Shown here: positions 1 through 6,230 of the stretch, piece after piece
Layout of the letters: the number at the start of each line of letters is the position of its first letter
Numbering within the stretch: the stretch's first letter is position 1
Assembly (NCBI GenBank): GCA_003557065.1
Contig: PWPS01000023.1
Location: 1 to 8,950, forward strand
Reading direction: 5' to 3'
DNA length: 8,950 bases
DNA from: Candidatus Nealsoniibacteriota bacterium
GTDB lineage: Bacteria > Patescibacteriota > Minisyncoccia > Minisyncoccales > PWPS01
Program-made: the position numbers and the translations under genes
The notes under the pieces: model-generated
The model's database searches: none
Told to the model about the DNA's origin: nothing
The model's input: only the letters and a program-made list of their open reading frames with translations

Positions 1-1875
1 GAACCACAAAGTGCTTTCGAAAGACCCATAGACTCACCTTCACCGGAAAAACGACCTTCTTCACCACCTATTCCGGATACGGAGCCCGAACCCGAGGGAG
101 AAGTACCTCTTCCGGAAGAAGGTGAGAGTATGCCCTCCAAACCAAACAAGAGAACAAAACTACTATCCAGAATCGCTGTCCTAATGGGGGGTGCCTTCAT
201 CCTTATCGTAATCCTGGTTTTGGTAATGAGTATTTTTTCAGGGGGAGATGATCCCATAGAGCCGGATCCGGACCCGATCAGCTCGGAGATAAGTGAAATA
301 AACCACTCGAGAATCAACGCTTACGACTATGAATTTGAAATTATTTATCAAGGAGAGGACTTTGATAATTTCGAGTGGGTATTCTTACTCGATGAAGAAG
401 AGTTGATTACGGCAGAGGGAAGAGAGGTGAACTACTCTGCTTCTCCCGACGTAATAGGTAGAGAAATAACGGTTCACGCACGCGGATATACTGCTCAAGG
501 AGTCCTTCTGGATGAAAAAATAGAACATATTTTAATTGAAGAAATTATCGAGGTAGCGGAACTACTTCCCATGACCGATCGAGACTCGACCAGAGAGATT
601 CCTCTCTCTCTATCGGAAATACCCGAACTTCTGGAAAGCAGATTGAGAACTGTCGATCAAGTAGAATTCAATCAAATAGTAATTCCGAACAATGACACAA
701 GTCCAAGAAGGATAATACATTTGGATGAATTTTTTGACGTCTTCGGAATTACTCCTCCTACGGGACACTTCTTAAGTCTAACGGAGGACAAATTCACACT
801 TTTTATTCATGTTTCGGATAAAAATACTCTTGGATTTATTGCTAAAATAAGAGAAGGGCTGGTTCCCGATTTTCTTGATATGGGTCTCTTTCCTTGGGAG
901 CGAAGAGAAATGATTGATGACTTTGCGAACTTTTTAGCGATGCATGAAATTCATGGATACTCGGTTGATTCCATAGAGAGACAAAAAAGAACTACGTCTT
1001 ACAATAATCAAGAAATATCATACTTTCTCCATGAACCGGAGATAACACCTCTCCAAAATGTGGTAGAAAAATGGTTTACGGAAAATATTCCAACTTACAT
1101 TCATAAGGAAGGAACCGACTTGGTTTATTTGGAAAGCGAACAAGATGAAGAATTAACTCGAATGATTTTTGAATTTGAAACTCTGACTGCCGGATACGGA
1201 GATCTTGAAAGCGACGGCCCCACCTCTCATAATACCATCATCACCATAAGAGATAATCAGGTTATAGAAGCTATTACCAATGAAGAGTTTGATGAAATGA
1301 GTGGAAAAATGACCGAAGAACCGATAGTCACCGAAAAATACGTAAGAATAAGTAGTGAACTCGAAGAAGGAGGTCTCAATGTAAGAGAGGGACCATCCGT
1401 GCAATATTCAAGCACGGGAAGAGCATATCCGAATGAGGACTACATTTTGCTCGAAGAAGGTGAAGGTTGGTACAAAATAGAAGGAGAAGAGATAACAGGA
1501 TGGGTTTCTGGAGCTTTTTCTGAAATAGAAGAAGTTGAATTGATTTTGGACTCGGAAACCGGTCAAGGCATTGAAAACACCTCTCTTGAAATAGAAGAAG
1601 AGCTAATTGATTTCGGTCTCTTTTATACAGTATTTAATGAAAAATTCATACTAACAACCTCAATGGAAGCAATGGAAAAAGTATTAATTAGGCTTTCGGA
1701 TTCCAATAACGATGTTGTTCTTGATGCGAATAACGATTCTCAGGAAGAGGAAGAAGTTTATGAGGAGGGGGTTGAAGAAGAAGATATTGAAGAAGAAGAA
1801 GATAATGATAGCGTCGACAATAATCATAATAATGATGAGATTGATGATGATTTTGACGACTTAATAGAAGAATAA
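1..1875 (+). CDS. Single-pass membrane protein with SH3b domain and acidic tail, 5' partial; function unknown
   Basis: The frame is open from base 1 to the TAA at 1873, so the gene probably begins left of the window. Residues before Met-130 are Pro/Glu/Ser-rich (SPSPEKRPSSPP, EPEPEGE), typical of a cytoplasmic linker. Numbered from the ATG at 130: basic stretch 3-14, membrane span about 15-36 (N-in, C-out by the positive-inside rule), a beta-rich possible Ig-like region about 55-140, a middle region about 150-390 with GITPPTGHFLSLTED near 206, a bacterial SH3 domain about 401-466 (LNVREGPS, GWYKI, GWVSGAF), a segment 492-525 (FYTVFNEKFILTTS) and an Asp/Glu-rich tail 538-581. From memory, the middle region and the 492-525 segment resemble membrane proteins common in Patescibacteria with no assigned function. 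SH3b domains usually bind peptidoglycan or other wall polymers, so an envelope role is inferred. The ATG at 130 has a usable Shine-Dalgarno and is the alternative start. Confidence 0.8.
   Translation, partial: EPQSAFERPIDSPSPEKRPSSPPIPDTEPEPEGEVPLPEEGESMPSKPNKRTKLLSRIAVLMGGAFILIVILVLVMSIFSGGDDPIEPDPDPISSEISEINHSRINAYDYEFEIIYQGEDFDNFEWVFLLDEEELITAEGREVNYSASPDVIGREITVHARGYTAQGVLLDEKIEHILIEEIIEVAELLPMTDRDSTREIPLSLSEIPELLESRLRTVDQVEFNQIVIPNNDTSPRRIIHLDEFFDVFGITPPTGHFLSLTEDKFTLFIHVSDKNTLGFIAKIREGLVPDFLDMGLFPWERREMIDDFANFLAMHEIHGYSVDSIERQKRTTSYNNQEISYFLHEPEITPLQNVVEKWFTENIPTYIHKEGTDLVYLESEQDEELTRMIFEFETLTAGYGDLESDGPTSHNTIITIRDNQVIEAITNEEFDEMSGKMTEEPIVTEKYVRISSELEEGGLNVREGPSVQYSSTGRAYPNEDYILLEEGEGWYKIEGEEITGWVSGAFSEIEEVELILDSETGQGIENTSLEIEEELIDFGLFYTVFNEKFILTTSMEAMEKVLIRLSDSNNDVVLDANNDSQEEEEVYEEGVEEEDIEEEEDNDSVDNNHNNDEIDDDFDDLIEE
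117..132 (+). promoter_or_regulatory. Possible Shine-Dalgarno and internal ATG start
   Basis: AGAAGG at 117-122 lies 7 nt before the ATG at 130, a good ribosome-binding arrangement. It could mark the true start of the membrane protein, giving 581 residues with a short basic N-terminus directly before the span. Against this, the frame upstream is open to the window edge with biased Pro/Glu coding, and GAA-rich codons produce such motifs by chance. Confidence 0.25.
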
Positions 1876-1886
1876 TTGAAAAACAA

Positions 1887-2243
1887 ATGTTAGAAAATAC
1901 AAAAAAGAAACTTGAAGAACAAAAAGAAGAGCTTAGATCAATGCTTGAGCGCTTTGCAGAAGAGGATAAAAGGCCGGAAGGTGATTGGGATACTAAATTT
2001 CCAAAATTTGACGGAGGAGCCTTAGAAGAGGCTGCCGATGAAGTCGAGGAATTCGACTCTTTGCGCTCAATCGAACATTCTCTTGAGTTGAAATTAAAAA
2101 AAACAAACGAAGCTTTGGATAGAATAAAAAAAAGCACCTATGGAAGGTGTTTAAGGTGTGAAAAGGATATAAGTGAAGAGAGACTGGAGGTTGTTCCGGA
2201 GGCCGAGTATTGTCAAGATTGTAACAATAAGACTAAAAGCTAA
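1887..2243 (+). CDS. TraR/DksA family C4 zinc-finger protein
   Basis: A 118-residue protein with the DksA/TraR layout: an N-terminal coiled coil (about 1-30), a linker with GDWDTKFPKF (32-41) and an acidic block LEEAADEVEE (46-55), a second helix with EHSLELKLK (63-71), then a C-terminal zinc site. The zinc ligands are C88 and C91 (YGRCLRC) and C109 and C112 (YCQDC), CxxC-x17-CxxC. DksA-family proteins reach into the secondary channel of RNA polymerase and tune initiation, often with ppGpp. This protein is shorter than E. coli DksA (151 residues), and I see no basis to give it that gene's exact role. The start lies 11 nt after the upstream stop with no clear Shine-Dalgarno or promoter, so it is probably co-transcribed with the membrane protein. 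Its TAA overlaps the TAG of the convergent ATPase gene. Confidence 0.9.
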   Translation: MLENTKKKLEEQKEELRSMLERFAEEDKRPEGDWDTKFPKFDGGALEEAADEVEEFDSLRSIEHSLELKLKKTNEALDRIKKSTYGRCLRCEKDISEERLEVVPEAEYCQDCNNKTKS

Positions 2244-4666
2244 GAGAAGCTCCTTCCGACATCCTCTTCTACTAATTTTTTTGGTCGTCCGTATTTCTGC
2301 TTCGATAATTTTTTAACCAACTTAACCTGATCCCTGTCCCCCTCCTTAGGAAAGGGGGCTTTTACTTTAAAGGGAGATGTTGCACTACCATTCACTATCA
2401 TTTTCATTATATAGTGATAATTATCAATATTAGCCAGATCATAACTGGAAAACTCGGGAGAAAATCTACTCTCCAAATACTGAGCATCATCTTCTCCAAT
2501 TCTATAGGCGGCTATAGTCCCTACATTACCGACCACGGCATCTCTTATTTCATCTCTTAACTGCGGCATGAACTGGTTTGCCAATATTAAATTCAATCTA
2601 TACTTTCTGGCCTCGGAAAGAATCGTTGCTATGCTTTCCGTCGTAAAGTTTTGAAATTCATCGATATAAAGATAAAAATCTTTTCTTTCATCTTGAGGAG
2701 TGTTAACTCTTTTCATTGCTGACATCTGTAATTTGGAAACCAGAATCAAACCCAAAAGAGAACTATTCATCTCTCCGGTGAGTCCTTTAGTGAGATTAAC
2801 TAAGAAAATCTTTCTTTCATCCATTATTTCACTGAGATTAAAGCTCGATTTTTTCTGACCTATTATATTTCTCATCATCTCATTTTCGACAAAACGACCG
2901 ACCTTGGATACTACATATCCAAGCATCTTCGATTTATCTTCGCCAACAGTCTGTTGCCACTCTTTTTCCCAAAAACTTCGTACCATCGGATCGGAAACAT
3001 TGCCAACCACCTCTCTCATAAATTCATCATCGGTAAAAATTCTTGGAATTTCTACCAAGGTTCCCGGATTATTTTTATCCGCCATCAGAGCAAGCATTGC
3101 ATTTCTCATATAATGCTCAAACATCGGACCTATCATTTCAGGTGGAAATAATTGACCGAATATTGATATCATCTCCGAAACGGCAAAATCCTTTTGCTCG
3201 GATACTTCCCATTCGAGCATATTTAATCCACAAGGTCTTTGCGTATCAAAAGGCTCAAAAAGAACTACATCATCAACCCTTTCTCTAGGAATGTTGGCTA
3301 AAGTATCCTCTATTAAATCTCCATGCGGGTCGATAACTCCGACCCCTTCCCCGTTTTCAATATCTTGCCTTATCATCTCTCTTAAAAGCGATGTTTTTCC
3401 TACTCCCGTTTGTCCTATGGTATATACGTGCCTTCTCCGATCTTCACGCGATGCCATATATACTTCTCTTTCCTGGCCCCTAAAAACAACATTACCCATA
3501 AAAACCGGTCCCTTTCTTGGAATTGTGGAAGAGGGAGCCGATTCTTTTGTTTTAACCCAGCTTATGTAGGGGGTTTTCATGTGAGAAAGAGGAAAATGAT
3601 ATACACTTGATAATTCTTCCAAATTAAGAACTATTTCTTCACTTTTATTAAATCTACGAAAACTGTAGTCTTCTATCATTGCTCTAAATCTCTTACCTCT
3701 AACTCTTTGAAACTCAAAACCGTTGTGTCCGGAAAAAAATTGCGTAAAACCTCCCTCGAGGTTATTCAGAACATCTTCCGCCCTCCCTTCCTCTCTCGCG
3801 GCACCGATAAGTCTTATATTGACTCCGAAAGCCGGGCTTTTTAATTTACGGCCGATCGCTTCAATTGTCTCTTGACTTTCTTTCAATTCTCTCGTTTCTT
3901 GGGATCCGGTTGTAAAAATGGAAAAAAATCCATAAAGCAGATCCACGAACAACCCTCTTTCCACTTTGGAAGAAGCCTGATAGAAAGTATATCCTTTGTT
4001 TATAAAGTCCAAAACAAGCTTTATTCTATTTTTAAAATCGAAATCAAGAGGTCTTATTAAGATTTGAACCGAGGACCCTTCATTCTCGGTTATTTTAGTC
4101 AAAGAATTAGTGATGCTTTCAAGGGGATCATTCTCCAACTCTCTGTAAGTTTTGATCGGAAGAGCATAGTGTTTTTTCAACTTCAAATAGGACGATTTTT
4201 CAAATCCGTTAGGTTCGAATATGGTATAATCTTCGGGAATTTCTTCAAGGACGGCACCAGGAAAAACTCCTTGAATGTACTTATTCAGAGAACTTCTGAT
4301 CTCAGAAGGAACCGAAACAAAAAAGGAAATATCGTCACCTCCGATTTGTGAAGAGAGTTCAAATGCTATCTCGGGAGGTTTCTGAAAAAAATTTTTGCTT
4401 TTCAAATATAAGAAGCTGGAATAAAACTGTTCCATCTTCCCTATTAATGATCTAATTTCTTCCGTGGAAAATTGTTTTTCCTTATTCTCATATCTGGGAA
4501 GTCTCACAAGAAATAAGGACATATCAAGTCCCTTCTTTAAATTATTTATCCTTACTCTTCTTAATATATTGGTATATAAAAATCCCAGCACGAAAAGAAG
4601 TGCTGAAATTAAGATGTGTGACTGAAGCAGAAAATCAATCATCTTTCTTTTGAGAAAACCTATCAT
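2240..4666 (-). CDS. HerA/TraG-like membrane-anchored P-loop ATPase (type IV secretion or DNA-transfer type)
   Basis: An 808-residue protein. A membrane span lies near 16-35 (HILISALLFVLGFLYTNIL), followed by an N-terminal region of about 330 residues without motifs I can name. The ATPase domain runs from about 385 to 770: Walker A GQTGVGKTS (418-426), VIDPHGDLIEDTL (445-457) as in TraG/VirD4/HerA-type pumps, Walker B FYLYIDEFQNF (664-674, acidic pair D669/E670) and LILANQFMPQL (693-703), the post-Walker B sensor region. Such enzymes form hexameric rings that move DNA or protein at the inner face of the membrane. Patescibacterial genomes commonly carry this type without a full conjugation locus, so its substrate is unknown. 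The first ATG is used here; ATG at 4642 (codon 9) is a strong alternative because it overlaps the repaired frame of the upstream gene by 8 nt. Neither start has a strong Shine-Dalgarno. Confidence 0.88.
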   Translation of the reverse strand: MIGFLKRKMIDFLLQSHILISALLFVLGFLYTNILRRVRINNLKKGLDMSLFLVRLPRYENKEKQFSTEEIRSLIGKMEQFYSSFLYLKSKNFFQKPPEIAFELSSQIGGDDISFFVSVPSEIRSSLNKYIQGVFPGAVLEEIPEDYTIFEPNGFEKSSYLKLKKHYALPIKTYRELENDPLESITNSLTKITENEGSSVQILIRPLDFDFKNRIKLVLDFINKGYTFYQASSKVERGLFVDLLYGFFSIFTTGSQETRELKESQETIEAIGRKLKSPAFGVNIRLIGAAREEGRAEDVLNNLEGGFTQFFSGHNGFEFQRVRGKRFRAMIEDYSFRRFNKSEEIVLNLEELSSVYHFPLSHMKTPYISWVKTKESAPSSTIPRKGPVFMGNVVFRGQEREVYMASREDRRRHVYTIGQTGVGKTSLLREMIRQDIENGEGVGVIDPHGDLIEDTLANIPRERVDDVVLFEPFDTQRPCGLNMLEWEVSEQKDFAVSEMISIFGQLFPPEMIGPMFEHYMRNAMLALMADKNNPGTLVEIPRIFTDDEFMREVVGNVSDPMVRSFWEKEWQQTVGEDKSKMLGYVVSKVGRFVENEMMRNIIGQKKSSFNLSEIMDERKIFLVNLTKGLTGEMNSSLLGLILVSKLQMSAMKRVNTPQDERKDFYLYIDEFQNFTTESIATILSEARKYRLNLILANQFMPQLRDEIRDAVVGNVGTIAAYRIGEDDAQYLESRFSPEFSSYDLANIDNYHYIMKMIVNGSATSPFKVKAPFPKEGDRDQVKLVKKLSKQKYGRPKKLVEEDVGRSFS

Positions 4667-4730
4667 GGAAAAGATCCATGATTATCGAAAAGTTTTTTTT
4701 GTCACTTATCCTTTCTGCTTCTCTATGCTT
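4635..4730 (-). pseudogene. Out-of-frame C-terminal continuation of the small coiled-coil gene
   Basis: If one A is dropped from the A5 run (4733-4729 on the minus strand), the upstream frame continues from ..EEGFE into KHREAERISDKK, then NFSIIMDLFHDRFSQKKDD and a TGA at 4637-4635. This adds about 31 residues in place of two. The restored stop falls in ATGATTGA, which also holds ATPase codon 9 (4642-4640), the classic overlap of translationally coupled genes. The DLFHDRF segment resembles the conserved tail I recall for small proteins encoded before this ATPase type. A real mutation, a sequencing or assembly error, and ribosomal or transcriptional slippage all remain possible. Confidence 0.5.
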
Positions 4731-4950
4731 TTTCAAATCCCTCTTCTTTAGCCATCTTTACCAGACCCTCTACCTCCTTCTCGTAAAACTTTTCTTTTTC
4801 ATTGATCTCTTCGATTTTCTTCTCCACTCTCTTTTCATATCTCGGACCGCCCACTACTTCCTCATTATCCACACTTTCTTTCTTGGGAATATCCACTCTC
4901 CTCTCGGGGTTGTTTTCACGCTCGATTGTTGGCTCTTTTTCTATATTCAT
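4723..4950 (-). CDS. Small acidic coiled-coil protein upstream of the ATPase, probably frameshifted near its 3' end
   Basis: As it stands this encodes 75 very charged residues: a Glu/Arg/Pro N-terminal half (PTIERENNPERRVDIPKK) and a predicted coiled coil about 40-70 (RYEKRVEKKIEEINEKEKF), ending EEGFEKA before a TAG at 4725-4723. It has no membrane span or enzyme motif. It is the first gene of the unit that leads into the ATPase. From memory, Patescibacteria often have a small gene at this place whose product ends with a '..NPY.LDEFHD.LV' type tail. That tail is missing in this frame but present in another (next entry), so I read the ORF as a truncated version of a protein of about 104 residues. 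An intact function for the short form cannot be excluded. Codon use matches the neighbours. Confidence 0.6.
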   Translation of the reverse strand: MNIEKEPTIERENNPERRVDIPKKESVDNEEVVGGPRYEKRVEKKIEEINEKEKFYEKEVEGLVKMAKEEGFEKA

Positions 4951-4962
4951 TGGTTAAATCTT

Positions 4963-4968
4963 ATCATA
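4963..4968 (-). promoter_or_regulatory. Weak candidate -10 box for the coiled-coil/ATPase unit
   Basis: TATGAT on the minus strand ends 12 nt before the ATG at 4950, just after the terminator of the preceding gene, where a new transcript would have to begin. No convincing -35 hexamer is visible at 16-18 nt. If real, the leader would be only a few bases and no Shine-Dalgarno would be used. Confidence 0.25.
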
Positions 4969-4982
4969 AAAAGAACAAAAGA

Positions 4983-5006
4983 AAAAACCCTTCTCGCAGG
5001 GTTTTT
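4983..5006 (-). terminator. Intrinsic terminator after the M23 peptidase gene
   Basis: A perfect 9-bp stem (AAAAACCCT / AGGGTTTTT) encloses a 6-nt loop (TCTCGC), with a T-run on the 3' side in the minus-strand direction. It begins 22 nt after the TAA of the peptidase gene and separates that gene from the coiled-coil/ATPase unit. Because A and T runs flank both sides it could also stop plus-strand transcripts. Confidence 0.85.
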
Positions 5007-5028
5007 AAATTTATCCGTTTAAAAAAGT

Positions 5029-6012
5029 TTACTGCATATATTGACCTCTCTGCATATGTGAAAAGGGATTTGCGGATCCTCTTGTTTCGAAATGAAGATG
5101 ACATCCCGTTACTCCTCTGGTATATCCCGTATTACCCATCGTGGCAATTTGCTGTCCTTGCGTTACTCTTTGCCCCGAAGAGACATTAATGGTTTGGAGA
5201 TGAGCATACAGCGCACTGAAATTTCCATGATCGATCCAAATATAGTTTCCCGCCCTCCCGTAATCATGTCCCGTCCCGGTAACAACTCCCGAAGACCCTG
5301 AGTAGATCGGTGTACCACAGTTATTGGCGATATCAACTGCATTAGCATGTCCTGGATGAGCTCCCTGAGTAACGGTTCCGAAAGTAACCGCGGCAAAACC
5401 AACTTGATTCGTGGAAGGAGGTCTTTGAGGGATGATTTCCCTGGGTTTTTCGCCGTTCGGAATTATTAATTGATCACCCGGCTTGATCTGGGTTTCATCG
5501 TCAATATTGTTGAAGTTTATTATATCTTCACTCTTTGCCTTATGTATTTGAGCTATCGTGCTTACGGAATCGCCGGTTCTAACATAATATAAAACTCCCG
5601 TAGTAGGAAGGATTAAAAGTTCTTCACCCTCTTTCACGGAATTTCCCGTTATACTATTGGCCCACCTGACGGTATTTTCACTTATTTCAAATTTACTTGC
5701 AATAGAGGATACGGTGTCTCCTCTTTCAGTCTGATAGGATATTATCCTATTTCTTTCCGTGCTTTTCTCCATCCCTAAAATTTGTCCACTTCTTACAATC
5801 GATCCTCGGGCCAAAAAGGAATCATTCCCGATAAAAAGATAGTTTTCTCTTCCTTTCTCGTCTACCGGATAGGATTGAATAAAAAGACTGTTATCCGAAA
5901 AAACATAATCTTTATCTTCCTCCTCTCGGGAAGAAATTATGATAAAAGAAACCGAAAGCAAAAGGGCTACTCCTAAAAGTAGCATCGATTTAACGGGAAC
6001 TTTATTTCCCAA
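5029..6012 (-). CDS. Membrane-anchored peptidoglycan hydrolase: two LysM domains and an M23 endopeptidase
   Basis: Numbered from a TTG start at 6012, 327 residues. An N-terminal membrane span or uncleaved signal (about 10-28, SMLLLGVALLLSVSFIII) is followed by LysM 1 (about 93-136: ERGDTVSSIASKF..GEELLILP), LysM 2 (about 142-185: YYVRTGDSVSTIA..GDQLIIPN), a Pro-rich linker and an M23 domain (about 205-320). Visible zinc and catalytic residues are H222 and D227 (HANAVD), H271 (LYAHL) and H305/H307 (CHLHFE), so it appears active. M23 enzymes cut peptide cross-links in peptidoglycan and LysM holds them on the glycan. TTG is chosen because a perfect AAGGAGG lies 9 nt upstream; the longer GTG form (6033, 334 residues) would place that motif inside the gene. 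It has its own promoter and terminator, so it is a single-gene transcript, divergent from the LRR gene. Confidence 0.92.
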   Translation of the reverse strand: MGNKVPVKSMLLLGVALLLSVSFIIISSREEEDKDYVFSDNSLFIQSYPVDEKGRENYLFIGNDSFLARGSIVRSGQILGMEKSTERNRIISYQTERGDTVSSIASKFEISENTVRWANSITGNSVKEGEELLILPTTGVLYYVRTGDSVSTIAQIHKAKSEDIINFNNIDDETQIKPGDQLIIPNGEKPREIIPQRPPSTNQVGFAAVTFGTVTQGAHPGHANAVDIANNCGTPIYSGSSGVVTGTGHDYGRAGNYIWIDHGNFSALYAHLQTINVSSGQRVTQGQQIATMGNTGYTRGVTGCHLHFETRGSANPFSHMQRGQYMQ

Positions 6013-6021
6013 AACTATTTT

Positions 6022-6028
6022 CCTCCTT
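6022..6028 (-). promoter_or_regulatory. Shine-Dalgarno AAGGAGG that decides the M23 start
   Basis: The minus strand reads AAGGAGG at 6028-6022, 9 nt before TTG at 6012. It is the only consensus ribosome-binding site found in the window. It lies downstream of GTG 6033, so it cannot serve that codon. Confidence 0.75.
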
Positions 6029-6048
6029 ATCACGGAGTGCTTGGTTCG

Positions 6049-6074
6049 GTAAGTACGAATAGTCGTATTATTAC
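6049..6074 (-). other. Short hairpin in the leader of the M23 mRNA
   Basis: TACGA-ATAG-TCGTA (6054-6067) forms a 5-bp stem with a 4-nt loop, and outer GTAA (6049-6052) can pair with TTAC (6071-6074) across small bulges. It sits between the predicted transcription start (about 6078) and the start codon, so it is either a weak RNA stem near the 5' end or a dyad operator. No known riboswitch pattern is seen. Confidence 0.4.
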
Positions 6075-6084
6075 TTCCTGCACT

Positions 6085-6113
6085 ACTTTACCAGATGACT
6101 GCAATAAAGTCAA
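6085..6113 (-). promoter_or_regulatory. Sigma70-type promoter of the M23 gene
   Basis: On the minus strand, TTGACT (6113-6108), a 17-nt spacer and TAAAGT (6090-6085) match the -35/-10 consensus well, and TG one base before the -10 makes it an extended -10. The predicted start near 6078 gives a leader of about 65 nt to the TTG start. Confidence 0.7.
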
Positions 6114-6193
6114 ACCATTTCACTTTTTTAATTATATATCAAAACAATTAAAAAAAGCAAGAAGATATAAATTAAAAATATTCTTAAAAACAT

Positions 6194-6222
6194 TTGACTA
6201 CAAGAAGGAAAAAAAATAGAAT
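6194..6222 (+). promoter_or_regulatory. Sigma70-type promoter of the LRR gene, implying a leaderless mRNA
   Basis: TTGACT (6194-6199), exactly 17 nt, then TAGAAT (6217-6222). With the usual 6-8 nt from the -10 box, transcription would start at about 6229-6231, on or just before the ATG at 6231. The AAGAAGG at 6202-6208 lies in the promoter spacer and so would not be a ribosome-binding site. The 6120-6230 stretch around it is extremely AT-rich. Confidence 0.6.
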
Positions 6223-6230
6223 TAAGCAAT

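Noticed and set aside
1741..1872. GAA/GAT-rich stretch as a tandem repeat or CRISPR-like array
   Set aside because: There is no fixed unit or spacer; it is codon-level low complexity for an acidic tail.
1852..1886. Promoter for the DksA-like gene (TTGACG near 1852, TAATTG near 1873)
   Set aside because: Spacing is about 14 nt and the -10 is poor; read-through from the upstream gene explains expression better.
1688..2137. Minus-strand ORF of 149 codons across the membrane-protein tail and the DksA-like gene
   Set aside because: Ser/His/Tyr/Leu runs are the antisense of GAA/GAT repeats; it spans two well-supported plus-strand genes.
2240..4950. A conjugation or integrative-element locus
   Set aside because: Only the ATPase is present; no relaxase, VirB-type channel genes, integrase, attachment repeats or insertion sequence are seen nearby.
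4678..5022. Plus-strand ORF of 114 codons rich in Leu/Phe, resembling a small membrane protein
   Set aside because: It is antisense to the Glu/Lys-rich coiled-coil gene, whose GAA/AAA codons read as TTC/TTT (Phe) on the other strand. It also runs through the terminator hairpin and has no promoter or ribosome-binding site.
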